Shown here: positions 1 through 8,180 of the stretch, piece by piece
Layout of the letters: each line of letters starts with the position of its first letter
Numbering within the stretch: the stretch's first letter is position 1
Assembly: GCA_946056345.1 (NCBI GenBank)
Contig: CAMGJH010000033.1
Location: 1-8,180 of the forward strand
Source: an uncultured Lentisphaeraceae bacterium
GTDB taxonomy: Bacteria; Verrucomicrobiota; Kiritimatiellia; RFP12; DVOR01
Direction of reading: 5' to 3'
Length of the DNA stretch: 8,180 nucleotides
Notes under the pieces: generated by a model
Seen by the model: only the letters and a program-made list of their open reading frames with translations
What the model was told of the DNA's origin: nothing
The model's database searches: none
Translations under genes and position numbers: made by a program

Positions 1-1284
1 GTCTCGCCCGGGTTTACGTTGGATTTGCGGTATGCGCCGAGCGGGGTGACGCCCGGCGCGTGGGCGACGGCTGAGGCGGCGGGGACCTCAGCGGCCTTCG
101 TGGCGCGGACGGTCGAGCGCGCGGTTGACAGCGATGGGGATGGCCTACCCGATGCGTGGGAGCGGGAGATGGGGCTCGACCCCGAAGTGGCCGATGGCGA
201 GGCCGATCCCGATGGCGACGGGCGGACGAATCGCGAGGAGTTTAATGCCGGGACCCATCCGCTCGTGGCGGAGGATTGGACGGGGGCGATTGGGGAGAGC
301 GCGGGGAGCACGGTCGACACCGGGGCCTATCCGCTGGGCTTTTCGATTGACCGCGACGGGGACGGTCTGCCGGATTGGTGGGAGGCGCGTTATGGGTTGG
401 ACCCGTTGGACGCGGCCGATGCGTGGGGCGACCCCGACGGCGATGGGGTCGCCAATCTGGAGGAGTATTTGGCCGGTACGCAGCCGGACCACGACGACCG
501 CCTGGTGGAGGTCTGGGGGCTCTCGACGCTCTTTGATGTAGACACCGCCGGGCGCGCGCCCGATAGCGACAAGGACGCGCTACCCGATGCGTGGGAGGTG
601 GTCCACGGGCTCAATCCGCACGACCCGAGCGACGCGCAGCGCGATAGCGATGGCGACGGGCGGACGAATCTGGAAGAGTATAATGCCGGCACCCATCCCC
701 TGGTGGCCGACCTGTGGGAGCGCTCGGCGGCGGAGAACGCGAATGGTCCCTTCGTCACCGACACGCGGGTGGAACTTCGCGGCCATAACCCCTCCTTCGA
801 CGAGACCTTTGCCGTGACGCTGGAATCCGGCCGCTTCGTCTGTGACACCGGCGGGCTTTACTACGACTGGGACGGCGATGGGATTCCCAACTGGTGGGAG
901 GCCCGCTACGCCCGCGACAAGGTCTCGCTCGATGCCGATGCCGATCCCGATGGCGATGGCTACTCCAATCGCGACGAGTTCGTGCTCTACTCCGACCCGA
1001 CGGACGCGCGCTCGGCCTTCCGTCTAACCCTGGGCGCGCAGGCGCCGCAGCCGCCCTTGAGGCTCGCCGCGAGCGAGGGCGAGGGCGCGAGCGTGCTCTA
1101 CCTCTCGTGGCCCTCGGCTCAGGGGCGGCGCTACCGCGTGTTGACCAAACAGACGCTGGCCGAGGCGTGGGAGGCCGAGGCGCTCTACACCCTCGAGGGC
1201 ACGGGCGAGGTGCTCTCGGTGCCACTCCCCGCCGGCGAGGCTACGCGCTTCTTCCGCGTGACCGTTGAGCTCATCGCGCCCTAG
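1..1284 (+). CDS. C-terminal part of a calcium-binding repeat protein (5' end outside window)
   Basis: The frame is open from base 1 with no convincing start or ribosome binding site, so this is the 3' part of a larger gene; a TTG at 19 is only an internal codon. It ends at TAG 1282-1284. The product holds four units built on the pattern DxDGDGLPDxWE - GLDP - DPDGDGxxNxEEY - AGTxP, coded at about 127-261, 349-486, 562-699 and 865-999. These resemble thrombospondin type 3 / EF-hand-like calcium loops. The last ~85 residues form a different domain with YLSWPS, RYRVL and a final FFRV motif, similar to C-terminal modules common in exported Verrucomicrobiota proteins. A secreted or cell-surface, calcium-stabilised protein is therefore likely, but the N-terminal signal and any enzymatic domain are out of view. 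The substrate or partner is unknown. Confidence 0.85.
   Translation, partial: VSPGFTLDLRYAPSGVTPGAWATAEAAGTSAAFVARTVERAVDSDGDGLPDAWEREMGLDPEVADGEADPDGDGRTNREEFNAGTHPLVAEDWTGAIGESAGSTVDTGAYPLGFSIDRDGDGLPDWWEARYGLDPLDAADAWGDPDGDGVANLEEYLAGTQPDHDDRLVEVWGLSTLFDVDTAGRAPDSDKDALPDAWEVVHGLNPHDPSDAQRDSDGDGRTNLEEYNAGTHPLVADLWERSAAENANGPFVTDTRVELRGHNPSFDETFAVTLESGRFVCDTGGLYYDWDGDGIPNWWEARYARDKVSLDADADPDGDGYSNRDEFVLYSDPTDARSAFRLTLGAQAPQPPLRLAASEGEGASVLYLSWPSAQGRRYRVLTKQTLAEAWEAEALYTLEGTGEVLSVPLPAGEATRFFRVTVELIAP
127..261 (+). repeat. Calcium-binding repeat unit 1 (type A)
   Basis: This unit carries two acidic loops, DSDGDGLPD and DPDGDGRTN, separated by a short helix-like WEREMGLDP segment, and ends in NAGTHP. 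It matches unit 3 closely at the DNA level: bases 145-162 equal 580-597, and bases 211-231 equal 649-669. The type A label reflects this pairing with unit 3. Confidence 0.8.
349..486 (+). repeat. Calcium-binding repeat unit 2 (type B)
   Basis: The acidic loops are DRDGDGLPD and DPDGDGVAN, followed by LEEYLAGTQP. The first loop runs into WWEARYG, a signature shared with unit 4 (WWEARYA) but not with units 1 and 3, which have AWE there. Confidence 0.8.
562..699 (+). repeat. Calcium-binding repeat unit 3 (type A)
   Basis: The unit has a degenerate first loop, DSDKDALPD, in which the usual glycines are lost, and an intact second loop, DSDGDGRTN, ending in NAGTHPLVA as in unit 1. The first loop may bind calcium weakly or not at all. 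Confidence 0.78.
865..999 (+). repeat. Calcium-binding repeat unit 4 (type B)
   Basis: The loops are DWDGDGIPN and DPDGDGYSN. The unit begins WWEARYA like unit 2, but the middle is altered (RDKVSLDADA in place of the GLDP linker) and the end is LYSDPTD. It is the most diverged copy and borders the C-terminal domain. Confidence 0.75.
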
Positions 1285-1335
1285 CGGGATGGCCTCATCG
1301 GCCCGATAAAGACGCCCTGAAGCGCACCTCCCGGC

Positions 1336-1365
1336 TTGACGCGGCGGGGGCGATTGTGGTATTAT
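1336..1365 (+). promoter_or_regulatory. Predicted sigma-70 promoter of the secG operon
   Basis: A TTGACG -35 box (1336-1341) and a TATTAT -10 box (1360-1365) are separated by 18 bases, with an extended -10 TG at 1357-1358. Transcription would start near 1372, leaving a leader of about 28 bases before secG. The -10 region reads TTGTGGTATTAT, nearly the same as the one before the kinase-like gene at 2895-2906. This is the clearest promoter in the window. Confidence 0.7.
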
Positions 1366-1399
1366 CTCTTCTACTTCATATCGAAAGGACAGAACAGTT

Positions 1400-1717
1400 A
1401 TGGCATTTCTGCTTGGATTACTCTTCGTTATCGAGGCATTGGTTGCGCTCCTGATGGTGGCGGTGGTGATGTTGCAGCCGCCGAAGGATCAGTCCGGCGG
1501 AATGGGCTCTGCCTTTGGGGGTGGCTTCGGCGAAGAGGTCTTTGGCGGGCGCACGGGGAATGTGCTCTCGCGCACGACGGTGGTGTTGGGGGCGATTTTG
1601 GTGGTGAACTCGCTCTTGATTGCGATGGTTGTGCGTGGGCGGATTAGCAGTTCTGCGCTCTCCAATCAGGTGGTGGTGCCGGCGGCCCCGGAGGCTCCGG
1701 CCGCGCCGGCGGAGTAA
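1400..1717 (+). CDS. secG: Preprotein translocase subunit SecG
   Basis: A 105-residue inner-membrane protein, the small non-essential partner of SecY and SecE that assists SecA-driven export. Two hydrophobic helices are visible at about residues 2-25 and 58-79, joined by the typical glycine-rich loop: LQPPKDQSGG, then GSAFGGGFG and EEVFGGRTGN. The loop and two-helix plan match the SecG family and its usual 75-130 residue length. The tail after the second helix is alanine- and proline-rich and low in complexity, as in many SecG proteins. The ATG has an AAAGGA ribosome site at 1384-1389, somewhat distant at 10 bases. It is the first gene after the promoter at 1336-1365 and is followed by rpoZ after 43 bases, probably in one transcript. 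Confidence 0.93.
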   Translation: MAFLLGLLFVIEALVALLMVAVVMLQPPKDQSGGMGSAFGGGFGEEVFGGRTGNVLSRTTVVLGAILVVNSLLIAMVVRGRISSSALSNQVVVPAAPEAPAAPAE

Positions 1718-1760
1718 GCTTGTAGCCCTCTTTATCCAGTCTTTTGCCAGGAGACCTAGA

Positions 1761-2012
1761 ATGAATCTCGAAATGCTTGAAAAGGCCCGTGCGCGCGTTC
1801 CCAGCATCCCGGTGTTGGTCAACTTGGTGTCTCAGCGGACCAAGCAGTTGAACCGTGGCGAGCGCCCCTTCCTGAAGCCGCTCTCGAAGGAAGAGGACAA
1901 GTCGGACATCGCGCTGCGCGAGATTGCCGAGGGGCTGGTGCTCGCTCAGGTGGATATGCAGGCAGTGGAGAAGCACAACGAGGCGCAGACTCGTTGGGGC
2001 CGGCACCTGTAA
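1761..2012 (+). CDS. rpoZ: DNA-directed RNA polymerase subunit omega
   Basis: This 83-residue protein resembles the omega subunit, which clamps the C-terminus of beta-prime and helps RNA polymerase assembly. Visible family landmarks are PVLVNLVSQRTKQL (residues 17-30), corresponding to the helix that usually reads NRF-LV-LAAxRARQL, a following GERPF turn, and the strongly conserved IALREIAEG block (50-58). The VLVN-VSQR variant is, from memory, the style found in Verrucomicrobiota. The chosen ATG has an AGGAG ribosome site at 1749-1753 with 7-base spacing; the open frame extends further upstream over secG but without homology. It lies between secG and smpB in the same direction with gaps of 43 and 30 bases. 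Confidence 0.85.
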   Translation: MNLEMLEKARARVPSIPVLVNLVSQRTKQLNRGERPFLKPLSKEEDKSDIALREIAEGLVLAQVDMQAVEKHNEAQTRWGRHL

Positions 2013-2042
2013 GCACGCCTGGGGCATTAGGGCCTTGCACGG

Positions 2043-2528
2043 ATGGCCTCCGGTAAGAAATCCAAGGCACCAGCGGGCGGCAACCTGGTTGTCAACCGCA
2101 AAGCCACGCACGACTACACTGTCCTGGAGAAGTTCGAGGCCGGGATTGAGTTGGTGGGCACCGAGGTGAAGGTGCTGCGCAATGGCGAAGGTGGCCTGCT
2201 GGGGGCTTGGTGCAAGATTACGCCCGACAACCAGTTGTGGTTGATGCAGGTGCGCATTCCGCCCTACGCTTTCGGCAATCGTTTTAATCACGACTCGTTG
2301 CGTACGCGCCGGTTGCTGATGCATAGGGCCGAGATTGTGCGCTTGCGCAGCAAGGTGGAGCAGAAGGGGCTTTCGCTCATTCCCCTGCGGCTCTACCTCA
2401 ACCCGCGCGGCAAGGTCAAGGTGGAACTGGCGCTCTGCCAGGGCAAGAACCAGTACGATCGCCGCGAAACCATCAAACGCCGCGAGGCCGATCGGGCGAT
2501 GGCCCGCGCCATCCGCGTCTATCGTTAA
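2043..2528 (+). CDS. smpB: SsrA-binding protein SmpB
   Basis: A 161-residue protein that binds tmRNA and brings it to stalled ribosomes for trans-translation. The order of motifs is that of SmpB: VVNRKATHDY (16-25), FEAGIELVGTEVKVLR (31-46), a RIPPY segment (71-75), RTRRLLMHRAEI (87-98), the KGLSLIPLRLYLN block (108-120), KVKVELALCQGKNQYDRR (124-141) and a basic helical tail to residue 161. The usual DKR signature is DRR here, a conservative change. Length is normal for the family (about 150-160). The ATG at 2043 fits the family N-terminus, but no strong ribosome site precedes it, so coupling to rpoZ translation 30 bases upstream is possible. The tmRNA gene itself (ssrA) is not in the window. 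Confidence 0.95.
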   Translation: MASGKKSKAPAGGNLVVNRKATHDYTVLEKFEAGIELVGTEVKVLRNGEGGLLGAWCKITPDNQLWLMQVRIPPYAFGNRFNHDSLRTRRLLMHRAEIVRLRSKVEQKGLSLIPLRLYLNPRGKVKVELALCQGKNQYDRRETIKRREADRAMARAIRVYR

Positions 2529-2572
2529 CCCCCAAGAGCCCTTTTACCCCCCCCAACAGAGGAGAAAACAGT

Positions 2573-2788
2573 ATGCGTCCCGGACTTTGGCAGATTTTGA
2601 TTGTCGTTCTCATTGTTGCGCTTGTCTTTGGCGCCAAGAAGATCCCCGAGATCGCTCGCGCGCTGGGGCGCTCCTCTGGCGAGTTCAAGAAGGGCCTGCG
2701 CGAAGGCAACGAGGCCGCCGCCGGCAAGGTTGACGAGCTCAAGCGCTCGTTGCTGGACGAAGGCGCCGACAGCGAGGCGAAGCACTAA
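2573..2788 (+). CDS. tatA: Sec-independent translocase protein TatA/TatE
   Basis: A 71-residue protein of the TatA family, the pore-forming component that exports folded proteins across the cytoplasmic membrane. A short N-terminal membrane helix (about residues 5-20) is followed by the FG hinge (19-20), then an amphipathic helix with KKIPEIARALG and EFKKGLRE, and a charged polar tail. These match the TatA pattern FGxxKLPELARxLGxxxxEFKKG. No TatB-like long tail is present, and tatB and tatC are not in the window. A strong AGAGGAG ribosome site at 2558-2564 precedes the ATG. It is the last gene of the secG operon, ending 30 bases before a terminator hairpin. Confidence 0.93.
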   Translation: MRPGLWQILIVVLIVALVFGAKKIPEIARALGRSSGEFKKGLREGNEAAAGKVDELKRSLLDEGADSEAKH

Positions 2789-2818
2789 ATCGCCCGCGTG
2801 CATTCGTTGGCAAAGGTG

Positions 2819-2860
2819 CAGGAGAGTCGGCCGCGGGGCCGGGGCTCCTGTTCGTTTTTC
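2819..2860 (+). terminator. Rho-independent terminator after tatA
   Basis: The outer stem CAGGAG (2819-2824) pairs with CTCCTG (2845-2850). A two-base mismatch on each side follows, then an inner stem TCGGCC (2827-2832) pairs with GGCCGG (2837-2842, one T-G pair) around a GCGG loop. The stem is followed at once by the T-rich TTCGTTTTTC. The position between tatA and the next promoter fits the end of the secG-rpoZ-smpB-tatA unit. Confidence 0.85.
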
Positions 2861-2894
2861 ATTCTGCGCTCATCTGCGAGCGGTGAGCGGCCGG

Positions 2895-2906
2895 TTGTGG
2901 TAGAAT
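2895..2906 (+). promoter_or_regulatory. Predicted extended -10 promoter of the kinase-like gene / ligA unit
   Basis: The sequence TTGTGGTAGAAT contains a TAGAAT -10 box (2901-2906) with a TG at 2898-2899. It matches 10 of 12 bases of the secG promoter core at 1354-1365. No good -35 box lies at the expected distance (GAGCGG at 2878-2883), so the extended -10 would have to compensate. The likely transcription start is about 2912-2914, directly at the start codon. Confidence 0.6.
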
Positions 2907-2914
2907 AGCGCAAT

Positions 2915-3961
2915 ATGATGGAGACCTTGGAGATAGAGGGCTTTGAGTTTCGGCAGCGCTTGGTGCAGTCGACGCGCTGCGTGCTGTGGCGCGCGGTGCA
3001 GTGCGCACTGGATCGCGATGTGCTGGTGGCCGTCTTCTCGGAGGAGGTGCTGGCCGATGAGGCGTTGGCCGATGCGCTCTTTGCGTTGGTGCGGAAGTTG
3101 ACGCAGGTGAAGACTCCGCTCATTCCCGATGTGATTGATATTCGCCGCGAGGCGGGCACGGGCTATGTCATCTTGGAGGACGCGCACGCCGCGCCGCTGA
3201 TGTCGCTGCTGGATGGGAAGCGGGTGGAGCCCGAGCGGCTGACGCGGCTGGGGATGAAGTTGGCCGAGGGCTTTGCGGCCCTGGCGCAGGAGCACTTGGT
3301 CTATGGCGGGTTGCGCCCGAGTAAGGTCTATCTGGTCGATGGTAGCGAGCCTCTCTTGCCGGACTTTTCGCCGATGAGCTTCGAGGCGGGGTGGGGGACC
3401 AATCCGCCGGAGCGGGCGTTGGTGGGCTCGGCCCCCTACGTGGCGCCCGAGCAGTATATGGTGCCGGAGACGGTCGATACGCGCGCGGATATGTTCGCTT
3501 TGGGGATGACGCTCTATGCGCTGGGCACGGGGCAGGTGCCCTTCGGGGCCATTCCGGCCGAGGAGATCCTCGAGCGCAAGCTGCAAGAGCAGATTCCTTC
3601 GCCGTGCGATGTGGTCAAGGGCTTTCCGCGGCCGTTGGCGGCGGTCTTGGGGCGCCTGACGCGCCGCGCCGCGGCCGAGCGTTATGCCGATTGGGACGAG
3701 GTGGTGTGCGACCTGGCGGCCACCCTCCGCGGCGAAGCGCCCGCCGAGGGCGATGAGGCCGGCGCGGTCATCGCTCTGCCCAATCCGGCCAAGTGGGGCC
3801 GGGCTGAGCGAACGATTCGGATTTCGGCTGCGGAGTTGCGGGCCCATCGGGGCAAGCCCTTCCAGCGCAAGCGGATGGGGCTGTGGGGCTGGGTGGCGCT
3901 GGTGGGCACGGCGGTGTTGGCCTTGGCGCTGGCGGTGATGGCCGCGATGGTGTTGCTGTAA
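2915..3961 (+). CDS. Membrane-anchored protein kinase-like protein, predicted pseudokinase
   Basis: The 348-residue product has a Ser/Thr kinase fold at about residues 10-270. The C-lobe is clear: GSAPYVAPEQ (171-180, the APE motif), DTRADMFALG (188-197) and a TGQVPF segment (205-210). Key catalytic positions are missing. The VAIK lysine is F41 (VAVF), HRD reads YGG (130-132) so the catalytic aspartate is glycine, the metal-binding asparagine is K137, and the glycine-rich loop is not recognisable. DFG is DFS (150-152), keeping the aspartate. After a linker (about 271-315), a basic stretch KPFQRKR precedes one hydrophobic helix (about 322-348) that ends the protein, so the fold should face the cytoplasm as a tail-anchored protein. 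ATG at 2915 or 2918 could start translation; neither has a ribosome site. ligA follows after 21 bases. The kinase fold is well supported; loss of activity is inferred and the role is unknown. Confidence 0.85.
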   Translation: MMETLEIEGFEFRQRLVQSTRCVLWRAVQCALDRDVLVAVFSEEVLADEALADALFALVRKLTQVKTPLIPDVIDIRREAGTGYVILEDAHAAPLMSLLDGKRVEPERLTRLGMKLAEGFAALAQEHLVYGGLRPSKVYLVDGSEPLLPDFSPMSFEAGWGTNPPERALVGSAPYVAPEQYMVPETVDTRADMFALGMTLYALGTGQVPFGAIPAEEILERKLQEQIPSPCDVVKGFPRPLAAVLGRLTRRAAAERYADWDEVVCDLAATLRGEAPAEGDEAGAVIALPNPAKWGRAERTIRISAAELRAHRGKPFQRKRMGLWGWVALVGTAVLALALAVMAAMVLL

Positions 3962-6371
<2,410 letters not shown>

Positions 6372-6375
<4 letters not shown>

Positions 6376-8180
6376 AGGGCTTTGTGCGTGTGGCGGCGGT
6401 GACGCCGAAGGTGCAGGTGGCGGCCCCGGCGGCGAACGCCCGGGCGTTGTTGGAGCAGGTGTGCGCGGCCGCCGAACAGGGCGCGCAGGTGGTTGTGACG
6501 CCGGAGCTCTCCCTCACGGGTTACACCTGTGCCGATCTCTTTGGCATGCAGTCGCTAGAGGCGCAGACCGAGGCCGCCCTCGCCGAGGTGCTCGCGGGCT
6601 TGCCCGAGGGCCTCGTGGTCGTGGTGGGCTTGCCCATTCGTTGGGAGGAGCGGCTCTACAACTGCGCGGCAGTCCTCCAAGACGGCCGCGTGCTGGGGTT
6701 GATCCCCAAGGTCCACCTGCCCACCTATCGCGAGTTCTACGAAAAGCGCTACTTCGTCAGCGGTGCCACCGTGCCTGAGGGTGCCACTTGGCGCGGTATT
6801 CCCTTCGGCACCGACCTCCTCTTTGAGTTTGGTAACCTACGCTTTGGCGTGGAGATCTGCGAGGACCTCTGGGCCGTCGACGCGCCCTCGAACCGTCTGG
6901 CCGCCGCCCGCGCCCAGCTTATCCTCAACCTCTCGGCCAGCACCGAGGCCGTCGGCAAGGCCGCCTACCGGCGCGACCTGGTGCGGATGCAGTCCGCCCG
7001 CCTGACCTGCGCCTACGCCTACGCCGCCGCCGGGATGGGCGAATCGACCACCGATGTGGTCTACAGCGGCCACCGCCTCTTGGCGAACAACGGCCGCATC
7101 CTGGCTGAGGCGCGTTGGAGCGAGGGGATCAGCCTGATGGACTTCAACCCCCATTGGGTGGATGTGGTGCGCGGCCGCGAGACCTCCTTCCCCGACCTGC
7201 CGCGCGTGGCGATGCGCCGCGTGGTCTGCCGCGCCCCGGCCGCCGGTGCCCCCTGCCTGGCCGATGGTTCGCTCGCCGGCCTCGAGGCTCATCCCTTCGT
7301 CCCGGCAGACGACACCCGCCGCACCGAGCGCTGCCGCGAGATCTTCCGTATTCAGGTGGCGGGTCTGGCCAAGCGCTTCACCCACACCCACAGCAAGCGC
7401 CTGGTCATTGGCCTTTCCGGCGGGCTCGACTCCACCTTGGCCCTCCTCGTCTGCGCCCAGATGTGCCGCGCGCTCGGTCTGCCCGGCTCGACCATCCTAG
7501 CCGTCACAATGCCTGGCTTTGGGACCAGCAAGCGGACCCGCTCGAATGCCGGCGCGCTGGCCGAGCTCCTGGGCGCGGAGTTGCGCGAGATCTCCATTGT
7601 CCCCGGCGTGGAGCAGCACTTCCGCGACATCGGCCACGACCCTGCCTGCCACGACATCACCTACGAGAATGCCCAGGCCCGCGCCCGCACCTACCTGCTG
7701 ATGGATCTGGCTAATCAGAGCGGCGGCCTCCTCGTCGGCACCGGCGACCTCTCGGAGATCGCCCTCGGCTGGAGCACCTACAACGGCGACCACATGAGCA
7801 TGTATGCCGTCAACTGCGGTGTGCCCAAGACCCTCGTGCGCTGGTGCGTCGAGACCGTCGCCCGCGAGAGCCCGGCCGACCTCGCCGCCGTCTTGCGCGA
7901 CATCTGCAACACCCCCGTCTCCCCCGAACTCCTTCCCGGCGAACAGCACACCGAGGCTATCGTCGGCCAATACGAGCTCCACGACTTCTTCCTCTACTAC
8001 TTCCAGAAGTTTGCCTGCTCGCGTGCCGAACTCGCCGACCTCGCTCGCCTCCTCCTGGGCTCCCAGTTTCCCCCTGAGGAGATTGACCGCACCCTCGACA
8101 TCTTTGCCCGTCGCTTCGTCCAACAGCAATTCAAGCGTTCGGCTATCCCTGACGGCCCTAAGGTCGGCACCATCGCCCTC
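6372..8180 (+). CDS. nadE: Glutamine-dependent NAD(+) synthetase (3' end outside window)
   Basis: The frame runs from ATG 6372 off the right edge, giving 603 residues of a protein expected to be roughly 640-680. It makes NAD+ from nicotinic acid adenine dinucleotide, ATP and ammonia released from glutamine. The N-terminal nitrilase-type glutaminase (about 5-275) shows the full triad: E45 (PELSLTGY), K113 (PKVHLPTYREFYEKRYF) and C163 (EICEDLW). The synthetase domain (about 320 onward) has the pyrophosphate-binding SGGLDS loop (349-354), PGFGTSKRT, GTGDLSEIALGW, and near the edge QQFKRSAIPDGPKVG, which shows that only a short tail is missing. An AGGAGG ribosome site (6359-6364) lies inside the upstream gene, and the ATGA overlap suggests translational coupling. 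NAD+ made here is the cofactor used by the ligase encoded in the same unit. Confidence 0.96.

Noticed and set aside
1285..1305. Possible terminator after the repeat protein: CGGG (1285-1288) with CCCG (1302-1305).
   Set aside because: Only four pairs close a 13-base loop, the inner GGCC/GGCC pairing is incompatible with extension, and no T-run follows. How that gene ends transcription is not visible.
1644..2324. A 226-codon - strand frame across secG, rpoZ and smpB.
   Set aside because: It overlaps three recognised genes and two intergenic gaps, with no recognisable motif, so it is a shadow frame.
2547..2554. Run of eight C bases just before the tatA ribosome site, considered as a phase-variable tract.
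   Set aside because: It is short, non-coding and outside the promoter, and could equally be a sequencing length error. Nothing ties it to switching.
6837..8129. Two - strand open frames (6837-7391 and 7497-8129) opposite nadE with protein-like Gly/Val/Ala/Glu-rich translations.
   Set aside because: Both mirror the C-ending codon stretch of nadE, which gives valine-, glycine- and alanine-rich antisense frames. The + strand carries clear NadE motifs throughout.

Overview
The window is GC-rich and densely coded, with every supported gene on the + strand. It looks like chromosomal DNA from a bacterium of the PVC group, most likely Verrucomicrobiota or Kiritimatiellota. This placement is an inference. 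It rests on the calcium-binding repeat protein with a verrucomicrobial-style C-terminal domain at the left edge, the divergent RNA polymerase omega subunit (a VLVNLVSQR core where many bacteria have LVLLAAKRA), and the overall composition. No marker gene in the window fixes the taxon.

Layout, left to right. (1) Positions 1-1284 hold the 3' end of a large, probably exported protein with four DxDxDG-type calcium-binding units and a C-terminal beta-rich domain. (2) After a short gap with a good extended -10 promoter comes a compact run of housekeeping genes: secG (1400-1717), rpoZ (1761-2012), smpB (2043-2528) and tatA (2573-2788). It is closed by a convincing Rho-independent terminator (2819-2860). 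(3) A second unit starts from another extended -10 promoter that lies almost on the start codon. It contains a kinase-fold protein with a C-terminal membrane anchor that has lost most of the catalytic residues (2915-3961), ligA (3983-6199), a 59-residue two-helix membrane protein (6196-6375) and nadE (6372 to the edge). The last three overlap by ATGA junctions, so they are probably translationally coupled.

How the genes fit together. The first operon combines membrane protein translocation (SecG, TatA), a core RNA polymerase subunit and trans-translation (SmpB), all basic growth functions. The second joins the NAD-dependent DNA ligase with the enzyme that makes NAD, plus two membrane proteins of unknown role. 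The most interesting items are the tail-anchored predicted pseudokinase heading the ligA-nadE unit, its apparently leaderless promoter, which shares a core motif with the secG promoter, an insertion in the helix-hairpin-helix region of LigA, and the small coupled membrane protein. I see no RNA genes, CRISPR arrays, insertion sequences or phage genes. No stretch longer than about 130 bases lacks a gene.
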